DNA from: Nannochloris sp. 'desiccata'
Lineage: Eukaryota > Chlorophyta > Trebouxiophyceae > Chlorellales > Chlorellaceae
Assembly (NCBI GenBank): GCA_019044685.2
Contig: JAGTXX020000014.1
Span: 62,001-126,000, forward strand
DNA length: 64,000 nt
Reading direction: 5' to 3'
Part shown: one piece after another, positions 45,168 to 55,753 of the stretch
Layout of the letters: every line of letters starts with the position of its first letter
Position numbering within the stretch: the first letter of the stretch is position 1
The notes under the pieces: model-generated
What the model was told of the DNA's origin: nothing
What the model saw: only the letters and a program-made list of their open reading frames with translations
Database searches by the model: none
Position numbers and translations under genes: made by a program

Positions 45168-45615
45168 CTTGGTGGTAGCTAATTAATAACTGGTTGCGCT
45201 GAAGTTTTGGAGTTGGTCAATTTAAATTTAAATTTTTGAATTGATCCGAGGCAAGGGCAGACAATTAGATTGATAGCTGCCTCGATGATTAGGTAAGTTC
45301 AAAAGTGATGGTGTCTAACTTCAACATTAACCTGTATACTGCTGATATCTGGTCAAATAAGCCATATCTTTTGTGTTGCCTCTTGCCGTTCGGGAACGGC
45401 GCCCAATGGAGAGTTCATATCAGCAGCAGAATTACAATAGGAGGCGATAATGCAAGTGTACTTAATAGCTATAGCACTATCATAAGACCCCTGAAATGCG
45501 GCAACAGAGGCTACAAAGCATATTAATACAACTGGGTCTTTAATCCATCTGATCACCTTTTAAAGGTGAATTTATTACCTCTATTTAGTTGCTTTTACCT
45601 AAAGATTCAAAACAA
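45168..45615. promoter_or_regulatory. Shared upstream region of the BIN4 and MFS transporter genes
   Basis: 448 bp between divergent ATGs. A GC-rich perfect inverted repeat GCCGTTC-GG-GAACGGC at 45385..45400 stands out in otherwise A/T-rich sequence and could bind a dimeric factor. Confidence 0.5.
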
Positions 45616-47250
45616 ATGTTAGTCCTCAAACTATGGTACCTCTTCTACTTTGCCTCAGCCTCTTGCCTTCAACCCTTTCTCCCGCTAATCTTCCGCCGCG
45701 CTGGCCTTGATCCTCAACATGTCGGCACTATTGCCGCCCTCAGGCCCTGGGTCGGTCTTCCCTGTGGCGCTGTGCTTAGCGGTATAGCAGATAAATATAG
45801 AATACACAGTCTCATATTAACTGCATGTTTCACTTTATCTGTATGCGTACGTCTCTCTGTATCGGTTGCCTCCACCTTTCCCACGATCCTCACCGTCATC
45901 CTGATTGCGGACGCTGTTAATTCTCCTACAAATATAATTGTTGACGCAGCAGCAATCGCAGCATGCTCTCCTTCTTCTTCTTTTTCTCCAACGAATACCA
46001 ATGGAGAAGGGGAAGCCTACGGAAGGCAGAGGTTATATGGAGCAGTAGGTTGGGGTACGTTTAGTTTTATTTCCGGCATCGCTCAGACGTGGTTTCATGG
46101 TGCTGCTGCTGCTGCGTTTCTTCTTTATGGAGTGCTGGCTATAGCGACGTTGGTGCCCACCTTGAGGATACCGTGGGGTCCATTACATGCAAAATTGGAA
46201 GAAGAACATCTGCATTCTGGTGCAGGTTTAAGAGAAGATGTAAGAGAAGGAGGACAAGAAAACAGCGGAATGAATGTTGATGGCAGTGGTTGCAGTGATG
46301 GAATTATTAGTAATAGTAGCAATCCCCATAAAGAAATAGGTCTAAGGGGTGTTGTATCGAATAGAAGTAGAGAAACAAGCCCTCTACGCCATGCCTTTAA
46401 CGGAATCCATACTGCTGGAAGGGGTACTTTATCACCTCAGAAGAAGAAGCAACCAACTCCTCCGCCACCACAAACAACAAATGATTTAAACAACCCCCCT
46501 CCCCTGCAGCAGCAAAGAATAAAAAATAAAAACTTCTGTCAAAAATTAGGGGTCCTACTTTCTTCCCCAGAAGCCCTGCTCTTTTTCTCTACAGTCACCG
46601 TCATGGGGTACGCTGTGGGGACTATAGAATCGTTTTTATTTCTCTTTTTAGAGGATTTAGGGGGTTCAGAGACATTGATGGGGTTGACTTTAACAGTCAC
46701 CTGTGTCGCTGAGACGTTTGTTTTTTATTATGCGAGCCATATAATGCATTTTTTAGGTTTAGATGGATGTCTTCATCTCTGTTTTCTTGCATTTTTAGTT
46801 CGGTTAGGCAGTTATGCGACCCTTGCGCATTGGAAACAAACACCCTGGACAGTGCTTCCAGTAGAACTGCTGCACGGATTAACCTTTGGGCTCACTTGGA
46901 GCGCAGGCACCGCAAAGAGTGCATTAATATCGCCAGCGGGACTGGAAGCAACCACCCAATCTGTATTTCAAGGATTTATTTTTGGTTTAGGCTATGGTAT
47001 GGGTGGGTTTATGGCAGGTAGAAAGTATAATTTGAATGGACCTGAAGCTGTTTTTCGCTCTGCATTTTGGGTGGTGGCTGTAGGGTGGGTGGTGACGACC
47101 GGAGTTGGGTGGTGGTTAAGAAAGTATGGGTGGATAGATCATGGAAGTAGTAGTAGCAGAGAACAGATGTATTCTGAAGTGGAGATGAGTGATGGAGGTG
47201 GTCGTAGGGGTGGTAGAATAATGATCGAAAGAGATAGAGGAGAAGGGTGA
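45616..47250 (+). CDS. Major facilitator superfamily transporter, MFS_1-like / MFSD6 type
   Basis: The ATG at 45616 (MLVLKLWYLFYFASASCLQP) opens directly into the first transmembrane helix, as in this family; the open frame before it has only a TTG. The protein has 544 residues with about 11-12 hydrophobic segments. The first six-helix half is conserved (FLPLIFRRAGLDPQHVGTIA and RPWVGLPCGAVLSGIADKYR, a variant of the MFS loop 2-3 motif). A long hydrophilic loop (about 205-315) with Pro/Gln runs separates it from the second half, which has GTIESFLFLFLEDLGGSETL and LPVELLHGLTFGLTWSAGTA, typical of MFSD6-like proteins. The substrate is unknown. No intron. Confidence 0.82.
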   Translation: MLVLKLWYLFYFASASCLQPFLPLIFRRAGLDPQHVGTIAALRPWVGLPCGAVLSGIADKYRIHSLILTACFTLSVCVRLSVSVASTFPTILTVILIADAVNSPTNIIVDAAAIAACSPSSSFSPTNTNGEGEAYGRQRLYGAVGWGTFSFISGIAQTWFHGAAAAAFLLYGVLAIATLVPTLRIPWGPLHAKLEEEHLHSGAGLREDVREGGQENSGMNVDGSGCSDGIISNSSNPHKEIGLRGVVSNRSRETSPLRHAFNGIHTAGRGTLSPQKKKQPTPPPPQTTNDLNNPPPLQQQRIKNKNFCQKLGVLLSSPEALLFFSTVTVMGYAVGTIESFLFLFLEDLGGSETLMGLTLTVTCVAETFVFYYASHIMHFLGLDGCLHLCFLAFLVRLGSYATLAHWKQTPWTVLPVELLHGLTFGLTWSAGTAKSALISPAGLEATTQSVFQGFIFGLGYGMGGFMAGRKYNLNGPEAVFRSAFWVVAVGWVVTTGVGWWLRKYGWIDHGSSSSREQMYSEVEMSDGGGRRGGRIMIERDRGEG

Positions 47251-47559
47251 ATGAAACCACCTAGACCCCGCCTCCATTGCCGCCGCTCGGCACCTCGAAA
47301 GAAGAAACTATTTTTTTTTCACTTGATAAATGAATTGCATATTACTTTGATATCTTGTACTTGTAGCATTCTTCCTTCTTTTAATTCTTTAACCAATGGT
47401 TCTGTTGAACCTTCTTTCTATAAATCGAATTTTAATTAGTTTCGTTTTTTTTAAATGCTTCGACTATTTTCTTGATGGATGGAGAACTTTGGGTTTTCTA
47501 GTTTTCAGTTATTACTATCCTACTTATCAGAGTATGATACATATTATGTATCTATCTGC
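47251..47559. other. Convergent intergenic region
   Basis: 309 bp between stop codons. T-rich on the plus strand, consistent with 3' UTRs. Nothing else seen. Confidence 0.45.
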
Positions 47560-49037
47560 TTAATAATAGCCTGGATGGCCTGCTACACCACTCCCATTAC
47601 CACCTCCCTGATGGAAGCCGCTACCAAAGCCAAGACCATGCTGCTGTTGCTGTTGCTGTTGTTGACGAGGAGGAAGGCCCATAGGTACCAAAGAACTACG
47701 TCTCGTATTAGGGTTTACATCTTCCATATTGTGAGAAATAGGAAGACGCACACCCGGAGGTGCCATACCACCACCTATTCCACCACCACCACTTCCAGGA
47801 CGAGCTCTTACAATGGCATCACCACCACCAGCTCCAATGCCACCACCGCCCCCGCTGCCGCCGCCACGGAGAAGGGTGGCTCCAAGCTGGGGACGTGAGC
47901 CAGAATGTAAGAGAGCTTGGCGTTGTACAGATGCGTGAATAGGAGTGAAAGAATCCATACCATTGCCGTGGGAGGTAGTAGGAGAGATAAATGGGGAAGG
48001 GGAAGGGCGACGAGGAGGAGGCACGCCAAGATGCCCACCGCCGCCACAGAAGCCGCCGCCCCCGCCAGCTGCTTGAGGAGAGGAGCCAGGTAAAGCTGGG
48101 AAAGAAGAACGGCGAAGTTGCATATTATTAGAATTACCACCACCAATTCCAAAATGACCTCCGCCTCCACCGCCATTATTTCCAGCACCACCACCAGTCT
48201 TCAGAAGAGGAATTTGATTTGGGTTGACACCAGCTTGACGAGTTAGCTGCATACAAGTTTGACGGAGATCGTCATTTTCTTGCTGCAATAGAGGCAGTTT
48301 TTGACGCAAAGCTTGAGCTTCTCTGCAGAAACAGTTCAGAGAAAGGGAGAAAGAAGAAGGGAAAGACGTAAAAAGGTGTAATCAGTAGAAAAATAGAAAA
48401 AGAAAGGCGCTATAAGAAAAACAATTTTTTATAGATCTTACGAATCTTTCTGGTTGTATTTAGCTCTGAGCTCTTCATTCTCGGCTTGAAGCTGTGCTTC
48501 TACCTCTTGCCCATGCTGCACAAGCTCCTGCACTTTACGTTTCGCCTTTTTATAACCCTGATAGAGGTCAGTCATTCTCGTTTTGCAAGCTTCATTCATA
48601 CGAGAAATCTTCTCTTCAGAACGCTGCTGCTCTCTAGTTGTAGCATACATCTCAGCTTGTTGAACAGCAAATTGGAAAGAAAAGTGAGCGACGTCCATTG
48701 CTGTTTGACTTGACTTGCCCACAAGGGACCAAAGAGTGCTTGCATCTTCTTGGGTAGTCTGCATTCCTACTATATGAATATCAGAAGGCTCTAACCCCTA
48801 AAGAAAATAGAAGGAAAATGTATGTTGGTAACACTTAGTAATATATCAAGGTTCACTGGACACAAGAATAGCTAAATGCATTCTGCATACCGTGCGACAG
48901 ACTGGGCAAGCCAGCGGCTGGCTCGCGAGCTCCTTCTCAGAGCACTTGCGACACAAGAGATGGGCACAGCGCAGGCCTGCACCCTGATCTCCAGGTTTAA
49001 ACTGCTCTAAACAGCTATTGCAAAAGTATTCTTCCAT
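47560..49037 (-). CDS. HEI10: HEI10 (CCNB1IP1)-like RING / coiled-coil meiotic E3 ligase
   Basis: Three exons: 48891..49037, 48442..48797 and 47560..48322 (junctions CACG|GTATGC to TTTAG|GGG, phase 0; ATTC|GTAAGA to CTGCAG|A, phase 2), giving 421 residues. Exon 1 is a RING finger: CNSC, then RCAHLLCRKC, then CPVC. The second part is the helical and coiled-coil block (TAMDVAHFSFQFAVQQAEMY, then DLYQGYKKAKRKVQEL) followed by RAKYNQKDSEAQALRQKLPL, the layout of HEI10/ZIP3-family proteins that mark class I crossover sites in meiosis. The C-terminal half is Gly/Pro/Asn-rich and disordered, with a poly-Gln tract. The RING spacing and the block order support HEI10, but RNF212-type relatives are possible. 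Confidence 0.75.
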
Positions 49038-49365
49038 GAAGAGCTAGGCGGAATCTTGTTTTTAATTGCGTGCTTGCTTGTTTAGTATTCTTCAGGAAAC
49101 AATTTTCGCGAAAAGAGCGAAAACGGGCTCAAAAGATTCCTATGCGCTATTTCCTAGCTAAATATAATTATATAATGTTAAATATAAATATTTGCAATAA
49201 TATAAAATTAAAAAGAGCAAGGCATTTTTCAGATATTAGGCTTTCTGGCTGATTTCTTGCGCCAAGCTCGGTCGCTCGCGAGTGCTGGCTGTTCAACGAG
49301 CTCTCTTCTCAAAAGCTCTCTACACCAAAGCCACTATATTTCTTTGATTTTATTAATCTTATTAA
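49038..49365. promoter_or_regulatory. Shared upstream region of the HEI10-like and helix-hairpin-helix genes
   Basis: 328 bp between divergent ATGs. It holds the short direct repeat GGTCGCTCGCGAG-like sequence with TCGCGA near 49270, not obviously a known element. Confidence 0.4.
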
Positions 49366-50243
49366 ATGCAGGACAGCTTAGTCTGTATACTAGAAGCTGG
49401 TAGTTTGCCAGTGGAGGAAGAGAGGGTGCTTGCCTCGGCTGGCCTGACGCTCCGCTATGGAAACACGCTTGGAGGGCCAGTAAGCGAAGCTTCCATTTTG
49501 TATTTTTTGTTTAGAACGCATCTTCATAGTTTTAAACTGCTAAGGCTTTTTGCAGGGTTGTTTGCTCTTCTCTCAAGACGGCACTGTGGCTTTTCTGAAC
49601 GCAGGCGCCTGCAAGCAGACTCCCAGCTTTGATGCTGCTCTGGTTCACAGGTGTGAGCGCGCTGCTAAAACATACAGACAAGCAACTCTTTTACTTCCAA
49701 ATTCGTTCCTTGGATCTGAAGAGTTGCTTCAATATCATTGCAGGCAAGTTTTAAGCTTTGACTTCTCTCTGAAAAACAACAGATTTTACTGCTCTTCACA
49801 AATTTTCTTCTTCTCATAATTTCTCTACTTGTTCTCGCAGCTTGAGCCATTTGGACAACGCCAATCTCTGCATAATGCCTTTGGGTACGCATTTTCCAAC
49901 CCACGCAATGGCACTAGCACGTGGTTTCTTTCAAGGTGTGAATCAAAACCCTGCATGGCGCAGCGCTCAAAATGACATCGTCTGCAGCTCAAAAGCAGGA
50001 GCACGTATTCTCAGCGCCCTGCCCTTGGGTGGAGATTACGTTTGCCCTGGCGCTGCATCTTCCAATCGAATTTTAGAAGAATCTCTGCATAGAGGAAGGA
50101 TGCTGAGGATGGAATTGGGGTCTTTGGCTGCTTTGAGTAGAGCGACAGCGGTTCAGTTGCAAGCAGCAGCTGGAATTTCAGCACAAGCAGCAGAGAATCT
50201 AAAGAATTTCTTTGTTTCTAAACCTCCTTCTACTGTTACTTAG
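49366..50243 (+). CDS. Helix-hairpin-helix protein, possibly ERCC1/XPF-family (PTD/SPO16/FAAP24-like)
   Basis: Three exons: 49366..49479, 49556..49743 and 49841..50243, giving 234 residues. Intron 1 is CCA|GTAAGC to TTTGCAG. Intron 2 is best read as a GC-AG intron, TTGCAG|GCAAGT to CTCGCAG. A GT donor at 49651 (CACAG|GTGTGA) is also in phase and would remove 31 residues. The C-terminus (LGSLAALSRATAVQLQAAAG, then AENLKNFF) is a helix-hairpin-helix of the kind that ends ERCC1, XPF, FAAP24 and the meiotic PTD/SPO16 proteins. The N-terminal 170 residues have alternating strands and helices but no nuclease ERKxxxD motif, so it would be an inactive partner. The assignment is weak, but its head-to-head position with HEI10 makes a meiotic role attractive. 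Confidence 0.5.
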
Positions 50244-50365
50244 TCTATTCTTACATACATAAATAGGAGAGATGGATAAATAGCAAATATTACTAAATGT
50301 CCCTCGCTTATTAGCAGAATAAGACTGTTTCTCTGAAAAGTCTCATTCTCCCCTCTCCTCCTTTC

Positions 50366-51563
50366 TCAACTAAACTCTCCACGAATAGTGGCTACTACAG
50401 CACTCTGTGCCGCTTTAAATCCTGCTGCATACGCTGCATTCTTCATTGCATTCAACTGCATCACTACATCTGCCTTTAACCTTCTTAAATCATCTCCCTC
50501 AATACCACTTGTAAGATCAACACCACCCAGTGCTGCAGCTACTTTGCCAACTACAGAATCAGTGATAGCATAGACATCCAACGCAGCACGCGCAGCAGCT
50601 TGAGATTTATCTTTCACTGATTCATCTGTTTTGGCATCGCCTCCGGTCTTTTTCTTATCCTTCTTTGCTGTAGCAGCTCCAGCGCCTGCCCCAGCAGCAC
50701 CACCCGCGCCTGTTGCACCACCATGACCACCGCCGCCACCGCCGCCACCACCACCACCAGTAGAGTCATTGGTTACTATAGGTGTTGCTGCATCTGCAAT
50801 ATATTTCAAATCCGGTGGATTTTCTTTATCGATCTTCGGATCAGCTTCCAAATCTACCCACACAGCTTCCTTGCCTAAAGAAGCTAGATACGCCTCGAGA
50901 TGTTGACTTGTCAACGCAAGTGAAGCTGTGTTGGTCAACGGGTGGACAAAGAAAGGTGAAGATTCAGATTTGAGTTTATTATCTAGTAACAACACAACAT
51001 CTGTTGCAGTGGGTTGAGATACAGCCAAAGGGGTGACGCTGCCTAGAGAGACTCCTAAAATTGAAGAAATGAGCTCATCTGGAGCCATTCGAATGCCTCC
51101 TTTTCCAGCACCAAGGCGCGCTGAGAGGATTTTCAAGTCCACCTTGGTGCTTGGAAGGGCAGTCACGATGTAGAGACGACCTTTTTTATCCTGGAATTCA
51201 GAGGGAAGTTGAGTAAGAAAACGGGAAGAGCAAATTCAAGAGCGGCAAAGAGGCAAGGCGGAGAGAAAACTTATGGGAATTCTTATTAGCAATGAAAAGC
51301 ATAAGCTGACATCCATACCTTTAAAAAGAGGTTCTTGGTCACTGATCCGGAGTGTGCAGTGAGGGCTTCTGCCTGCAATTATAAAAATTTTAGTAATGGT
51401 GAGCGGCATGTGATGTCGTGAGTTCCAAGTCAAGCAAAAGTGCGACTATGATCGCCGTAAACGTGCAGGATCGCACCTGTTTCTCGACGGTCATGGCTGG
51501 AGGGTGTGCGATGGGCTCATGAGGCAAGCTCAGCGCTTGCAACTGAGCCAGTAAGGCATCCAT
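50366..51563 (-). CDS. ProX-like (PrdX/YbaK) aminoacyl-tRNA deacylase with a C-terminal extension
   Basis: Three exons: 51477..51563, 51319..51372 and 50366..51190 (ACAG|GTGCGA, AAG|GTATGG; acceptors TTGCAG and TTCCAG, all phase 0), giving 321 residues. The spliced N-terminus (MDALLAQLQALSLPHEPIAH, then MTVEKQ, AEALTAHSGSVTKNLFLK, DKKGRLYIVTALP) is characteristic of stand-alone prolyl-tRNA synthetase-associated editing domains, followed by STKVDLKILSARLGAGKGGI and LGVSLGSVTPLAV. These hydrolyse mischarged Ala-tRNA(Pro). After about residue 185 there is a Gly-rich linker and a Lys-rich stretch, then about 75 residues of predicted helices (AALDVYAITDSVVGKVAAAL onward) absent from bacterial ProX. 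That tail may dock on a synthetase complex. Confidence 0.85.
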
Positions 51564-51725
51564 GATTTTGCAATGTTATGAACAAATGCGGGCTAAATTT
51601 GAGGAATGGGTCGCTTCTAGCTTGACTCGGTGGCTCTCAGCAACTATTTAAATTTGTCACTATTGCTGCATAGACCTGCAAAGCCTTTTAATGTGCACTT
51701 TTTGCTCGCAGCTCTCCATACCCGG

Positions 51726-51745
51726 GTGCTGCCCACTGGCAGCAC
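51726..51745. repeat. Perfect 8-bp hairpin with CACT loop
   Basis: GTGCTGCC-CACT-GGCAGCAC in noncoding sequence 163 bp upstream of the ProX-like ATG. The loop matches the CACT loop of the 16-nt repeat cores at 30469 and 30771, which may be chance. Confidence 0.65.
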
Positions 51746-51766
51746 ACTGCTTTCTTGCAAGCACCT

Positions 51767-51783
51767 CAGCCTGGGCCAGGCTG
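51767..51783. repeat. Perfect 7-bp hairpin
   Basis: CAGCCTG-GGC-CAGGCTG, 21 bp downstream of the preceding hairpin. Confidence 0.6.
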
Positions 51784-52659
51784 GCAACAATTTTTTTCTG
51801 GCCGAGCAATATTATTTATTAGTATTTACAGCAATCAATAGGGCAAGCATGCAAAAAAAAGGGGGATTAATGCTCTATGTAGCACATGGGAAGAATAAAA
51901 CAACAGCAGGGCAGACGTGCAGTCTTTATAGCCTCTTAGTTCCCAAGCCTCTGCCTCCCTCTGCTTCCACCAAAACAAAGCGACGGAGCGGATAGAAGGC
52001 ATAATACTAAAAAAGGAAGAGAGCTACACCAGAGGCACGTCGGCACAAAAAGAAATAAGGTAAAATCCATGCTAATCAATTAAGTTTCATTCGTTTACCT
52101 ATTTTGTAGAGGGTATTCAAGGGCAATTCCGCCAGTGGAAAAAACTGGAAATAAAAAAAAATTAAGGATGGAAATATTGTCATCATAAAAAAGATTGAAT
52201 GTTGTCGCCAGTATTCTTTGTCGTCATTGAGGTGATCAAGGAGAAAAACAACAATCAACATGACGCAACAGAAGGAGAATTTTGCAGGAGATGGAGATAG
52301 AATACATGGAAAAAGAAAAAAACAGCAGCGTGGAGAAAAAGAAAAGAACAGAGTGCCACACACATGCAAAAAAACTGCACAAGCGCAGTGTTGCATTATG
52401 GCACACGCATCAAGATTATATGGAATCTGAAGAATAGTATATTGCACAAAATTCACAAAGAAAGAATAGTGAGTAGTTCTTGGAGAAATGGGAAAATTCC
52501 AAAAAGTACATGGATGTAGATATTTAGGGTTTCCAGCACAAATACTGAGAAAAATATCCACAAACACAAACGGAATGGGGGGTAGAGTTTATATAGAGAG
52601 AATAGAATCGTTGATCAAAAATAAACAGGATGGTAGAATAGACATCGAAATGGAAATTT

Positions 52660-52684
52660 GGGGGGGGGGGGGGGGGGGGGGGGG
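52660..52684 (+). repeat. Homopolymer run of 25 G
   Basis: An uninterrupted G tract able to form a G-quadruplex. Its length is the kind often miscounted in assemblies. Confidence 0.85.
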
Positions 52685-53595
52685 AGAACATTGCATTGCA
52701 TCAATCATAGTATACTAATAAAAATGTGAAGTACATGGCCTGCTTGAAATATTTGTATTGTATCTGGTAGTGTATCAAAAGTATATGAGAGGTGGGGTCA
52801 AGAAAGAAAGGAAAGTCAAAAGGGAATGTCAGATCAAAGCATGAAAGGAAAGAAAAAACATCATGCATACAATTCGATGAGAGAGTAATCAATTAATCAG
52901 TTCAGAAGGGGACAGGCACGCACAGGTTTTAATTAACTCTGGTTAATCATCAATCAAACAGACAAAACAAAAAGGTAAGTGACTGAGTGAGATAAGAAGA
53001 CGAAGAAAAATAAAATTAGCGCTCACTTATCCCGGGCAGAAGAACATTAATAAACGACAAAAGAACCATCGAATGGAAAAGAGCATCATTGGTGGCAATA
53101 TATAATTATATAGACACGTATTGTATAGTACTATTTTAGAAACCCGTAAAAAAGATATGGAGTGCATGGCGTTGTTGGTAAGATGTATCTATATAAATGG
53201 AATGCCGAAAAAAAGAAAGCTAAAACCTGAATTTAACTAAAGAAAGGGGGGAAATAGGCATGAACATGGGCTTCGTTCGTTTGAGTGGGCTGTTCAAGTA
53301 TCGTTTCGTTTCGTTGTATCGTACTGTACTGTATTGTTTTCAAAAAGTGTTTCTTCCTCTAAAATTGAGAAAAGGCCAGAGAGGATAGGAAAGAGGGGTC
53401 GTAAAAACCCCCAGCAGTGGTAAGACCGACCATGTAGTATTTGAATAATAACTTAAACTAAAGGAGTATACGACTGAGGGGATGGTGGGTGTTCAACAGA
53501 GGAGAAGAAGGGTGGTCGACGTATAGTTTATAGCAAACTATAAACTCCGGGGAAAAGTTTTTGCTTGCTCTATATAAATATAAACAGCGTTCCTT

Positions 53596-55173
53596 CTACT
53601 GATGATCTCTCTTATGCAATCCCTTCCCATTTCCATTTCCACTACCAGCACCCACAGCGGGAGCAATGGCAGCAGGAACGCAGGCGTCGCCACTCAAGTC
53701 ACTTTCAGCAGCAGCATTGCCATTATTATTAATATCGTTGTTGTTATTCCTTCTCTTGCTGGTTCTGGTACTAGTAGCATGCTGGCTCTTCTTCAAAGGG
53801 CTTGTGTGGCCACCGCCATCTTCTCTATCCCAATTCATAGAGCCAAACCCATTGTTGTTGTTCGCGTTGTGGTGGTTGTTATGAAGAGCGTTGCTTCTAT
53901 TGGTGTTCACATACGTAGGGTGGTCACCACTGGTCTCACCATGGCTTGAATCATTCAAATCCATGCTCGTACCACTACCACTACCGCCACCACAGGTATC
54001 GTCATTACCAAAGTCTGCTCGCTGAGGAGTTCCATTCTTGCGAGGACGTTTACGAGGTGTCGCTCGACCATTGTCGTTATTATTACCACTCCCACTGCCT
54101 TGGTAAGTAGCTGGTGCTGGTGCTGGTGCTGGTGCTGGTGCTGGTACTGGTACTGGTACAGTAGCAGCAACTTTTACTGGGCTGGTGGGGATGCCACCTC
54201 TGTTTCCATTACCATGAGCACCAGCAGCAGCAGCAATAGGACCAGCACGTGTTTTGTTGGCAGCGATTGCACTACCAATCTGTGCTGGGTGCTGAGCAGT
54301 GACACCACCACCACCAGCATTAACAAATGACAAGGGCATGGTAGTGCCTGTATGTTTTCTGTGGTGGACCCAATCTTTTGCAGTTGGATTCAATAAATCA
54401 CTGAAAGACAGCTCGCGTCCATTCAGATGAGGAATCTGAAATCTTTCCATTGTCTGACGAACAGACAATTCAGCAGCGGGGGTTGGCTGGGTGAAGGGTA
54501 AGGCACGGGAGACAGAAGGCTTTCCTGGTTTCATACCACTAGTAGTATTAGTATTCGTGTTGTTACTAGTAGCAAGAGTAGAACCTCCAGCTGAAAGCTG
54601 ACCACGTGGAGAGGTGAATACAAGTGTACCGCCAGATGTACGCATATTGATGCCATCTCTGCCCAAACGAGTGGAGGAACCACCAGAGAGTTTGATACTG
54701 CAAGGCGAACGGGTACCTACGAGCCGCATAGGACTAATCATTGATGGGGACTTGGGGCTGTGGGGGGACATCATTGGAGACCCAAGAGGGGTGCAAAGAG
54801 ATCCAGAGCGGGGGCTTGCCAAGGTGAGTTTTTCCAAAGAAAGATCATTTCGCGGGGTGCAAAACCCAGTTGATGACTGTGGAGTCCATGGTTCTGTGTT
54901 TTGAGGGTCTTCTGTACCTGCTCCTGCTTGGGTTATGATCGCTCCTATTGGCAGAGGAGGAAGTGGTAGAGCAGAGCAAAAGCCACGGGGGTGGGTCCCT
55001 TCTCCTGGGGTGTCTAGAAGAGTGTTTGTGGGGTTTCCCCGCGTAACACAGCTTCTATCTGATCCACAGGTTAATGGTTGCCGTGGGGTTGAGCCATCTT
55101 TAGAAATTAGAACGGTATCTAAAGGGAGGCGTGGCACTGGCATCTTGGATGGCGAAGTTACCATTTCGAGCAT
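53596..55173 (-). CDS. Disordered SP/TP-rich protein, unknown family
   Basis: A single exon of 525 residues from ATG 55173. Almost entirely low-complexity. The N-terminal third is dense in Ser-Pro and Thr-Pro sites (STPRQPL, LASPRSGS, GSPMMSPHSPKSPSMISP), typical of proteins phosphorylated by cyclin-dependent or MAP kinases. Residues near 240-280 (RQTMERFQIPHLNGRELSFS, then WVHHRKH) are the only part that looks like a conserved short motif. A Pro-Val/Pro-Ala repeat (about 335-352) is coded by a GGTGCT/GGTACT tandem array. A basic patch ATPRKRPRKNG follows, possibly a nuclear signal or AT-hook-like element, then Asn/Gly-rich sequence. A nuclear cell-cycle-regulated protein is inferred; no family recognised. 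Confidence 0.6.
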   Translation of the reverse strand: MLEMVTSPSKMPVPRLPLDTVLISKDGSTPRQPLTCGSDRSCVTRGNPTNTLLDTPGEGTHPRGFCSALPLPPLPIGAIITQAGAGTEDPQNTEPWTPQSSTGFCTPRNDLSLEKLTLASPRSGSLCTPLGSPMMSPHSPKSPSMISPMRLVGTRSPCSIKLSGGSSTRLGRDGINMRTSGGTLVFTSPRGQLSAGGSTLATSNNTNTNTTSGMKPGKPSVSRALPFTQPTPAAELSVRQTMERFQIPHLNGRELSFSDLLNPTAKDWVHHRKHTGTTMPLSFVNAGGGGVTAQHPAQIGSAIAANKTRAGPIAAAAGAHGNGNRGGIPTSPVKVAATVPVPVPAPAPAPAPAPATYQGSGSGNNNDNGRATPRKRPRKNGTPQRADFGNDDTCGGGSGSGTSMDLNDSSHGETSGDHPTYVNTNRSNALHNNHHNANNNNGFGSMNWDREDGGGHTSPLKKSQHATSTRTSKRRNNNNDINNNGNAAAESDLSGDACVPAAIAPAVGAGSGNGNGKGLHKRDHQ

Positions 55174-55753
55174 GTGGCTTCGTCAATCTTCTGGGTTTGC
55201 TCTCTTTTTAATAAAGCAATAATATGGGGCCTGCAGCAGTGAAAGAAGTAGAGTATATAGAAAAGGGTGATCAGCATCATGAGAAAATATTCAAGAGACC
55301 TCTAGAGAAACTAAAAATCCAATAAAAGTATCGCATTGTAATCTTTAGACAAAAGCAAATAAAATATGAGACATATTGGGGTCCCAAACCAGGCCTTAGT
55401 CCAAGCCCGCTCAATTGCCAGCGAGGACCAATGGAAGATGTTTTCTTCCATATCCTTGATTTTCGCTACATTTTGACGACAAACCCACCTTTACAATATT
55501 GTAGTATAGATATATAGACGCTGCAAAGCTTCAGACTGGGCTTTTTCAGTAATAAACACGATTATGATTAGCAGGTTATGATTCTTTTCAATAAACCGCT
55601 TTTCTCGATAAACCTCGCAGTTAGCCCTGCCGATCGCAAGCTAACATAAGTAAAGTGAAATGCAATGCTGAGTTGGAGGGCTGAGGTCAATATATTAGCT
55701 TCATTAGAAGAGCTCGAAATTCGCCCTTTCTTTACTTGCCAAATGCGAGGGAA

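Larger units (their letters stand above)
51564..53595. other. Gene-free, purine-rich region
   Basis: About 2 kb between the ProX-like start codon and the 3' end of the SP/TP-rich gene. The first 250 bp contain GC-rich hairpins (listed separately). From about 52000 the plus strand is strongly A/G-rich, so the minus strand is pyrimidine-rich, and includes a run of 25 G. Short frames are low-complexity and unconvincing. It may contain the 3' UTR of the minus-strand gene or unrecognised noncoding RNA. Confidence 0.45.

Noticed and set aside
51630..51995. Plus-strand frame of 121 codons
   Set aside because: Begins with GTG, spans the GC hairpins and has no domain or plausible upstream exon.
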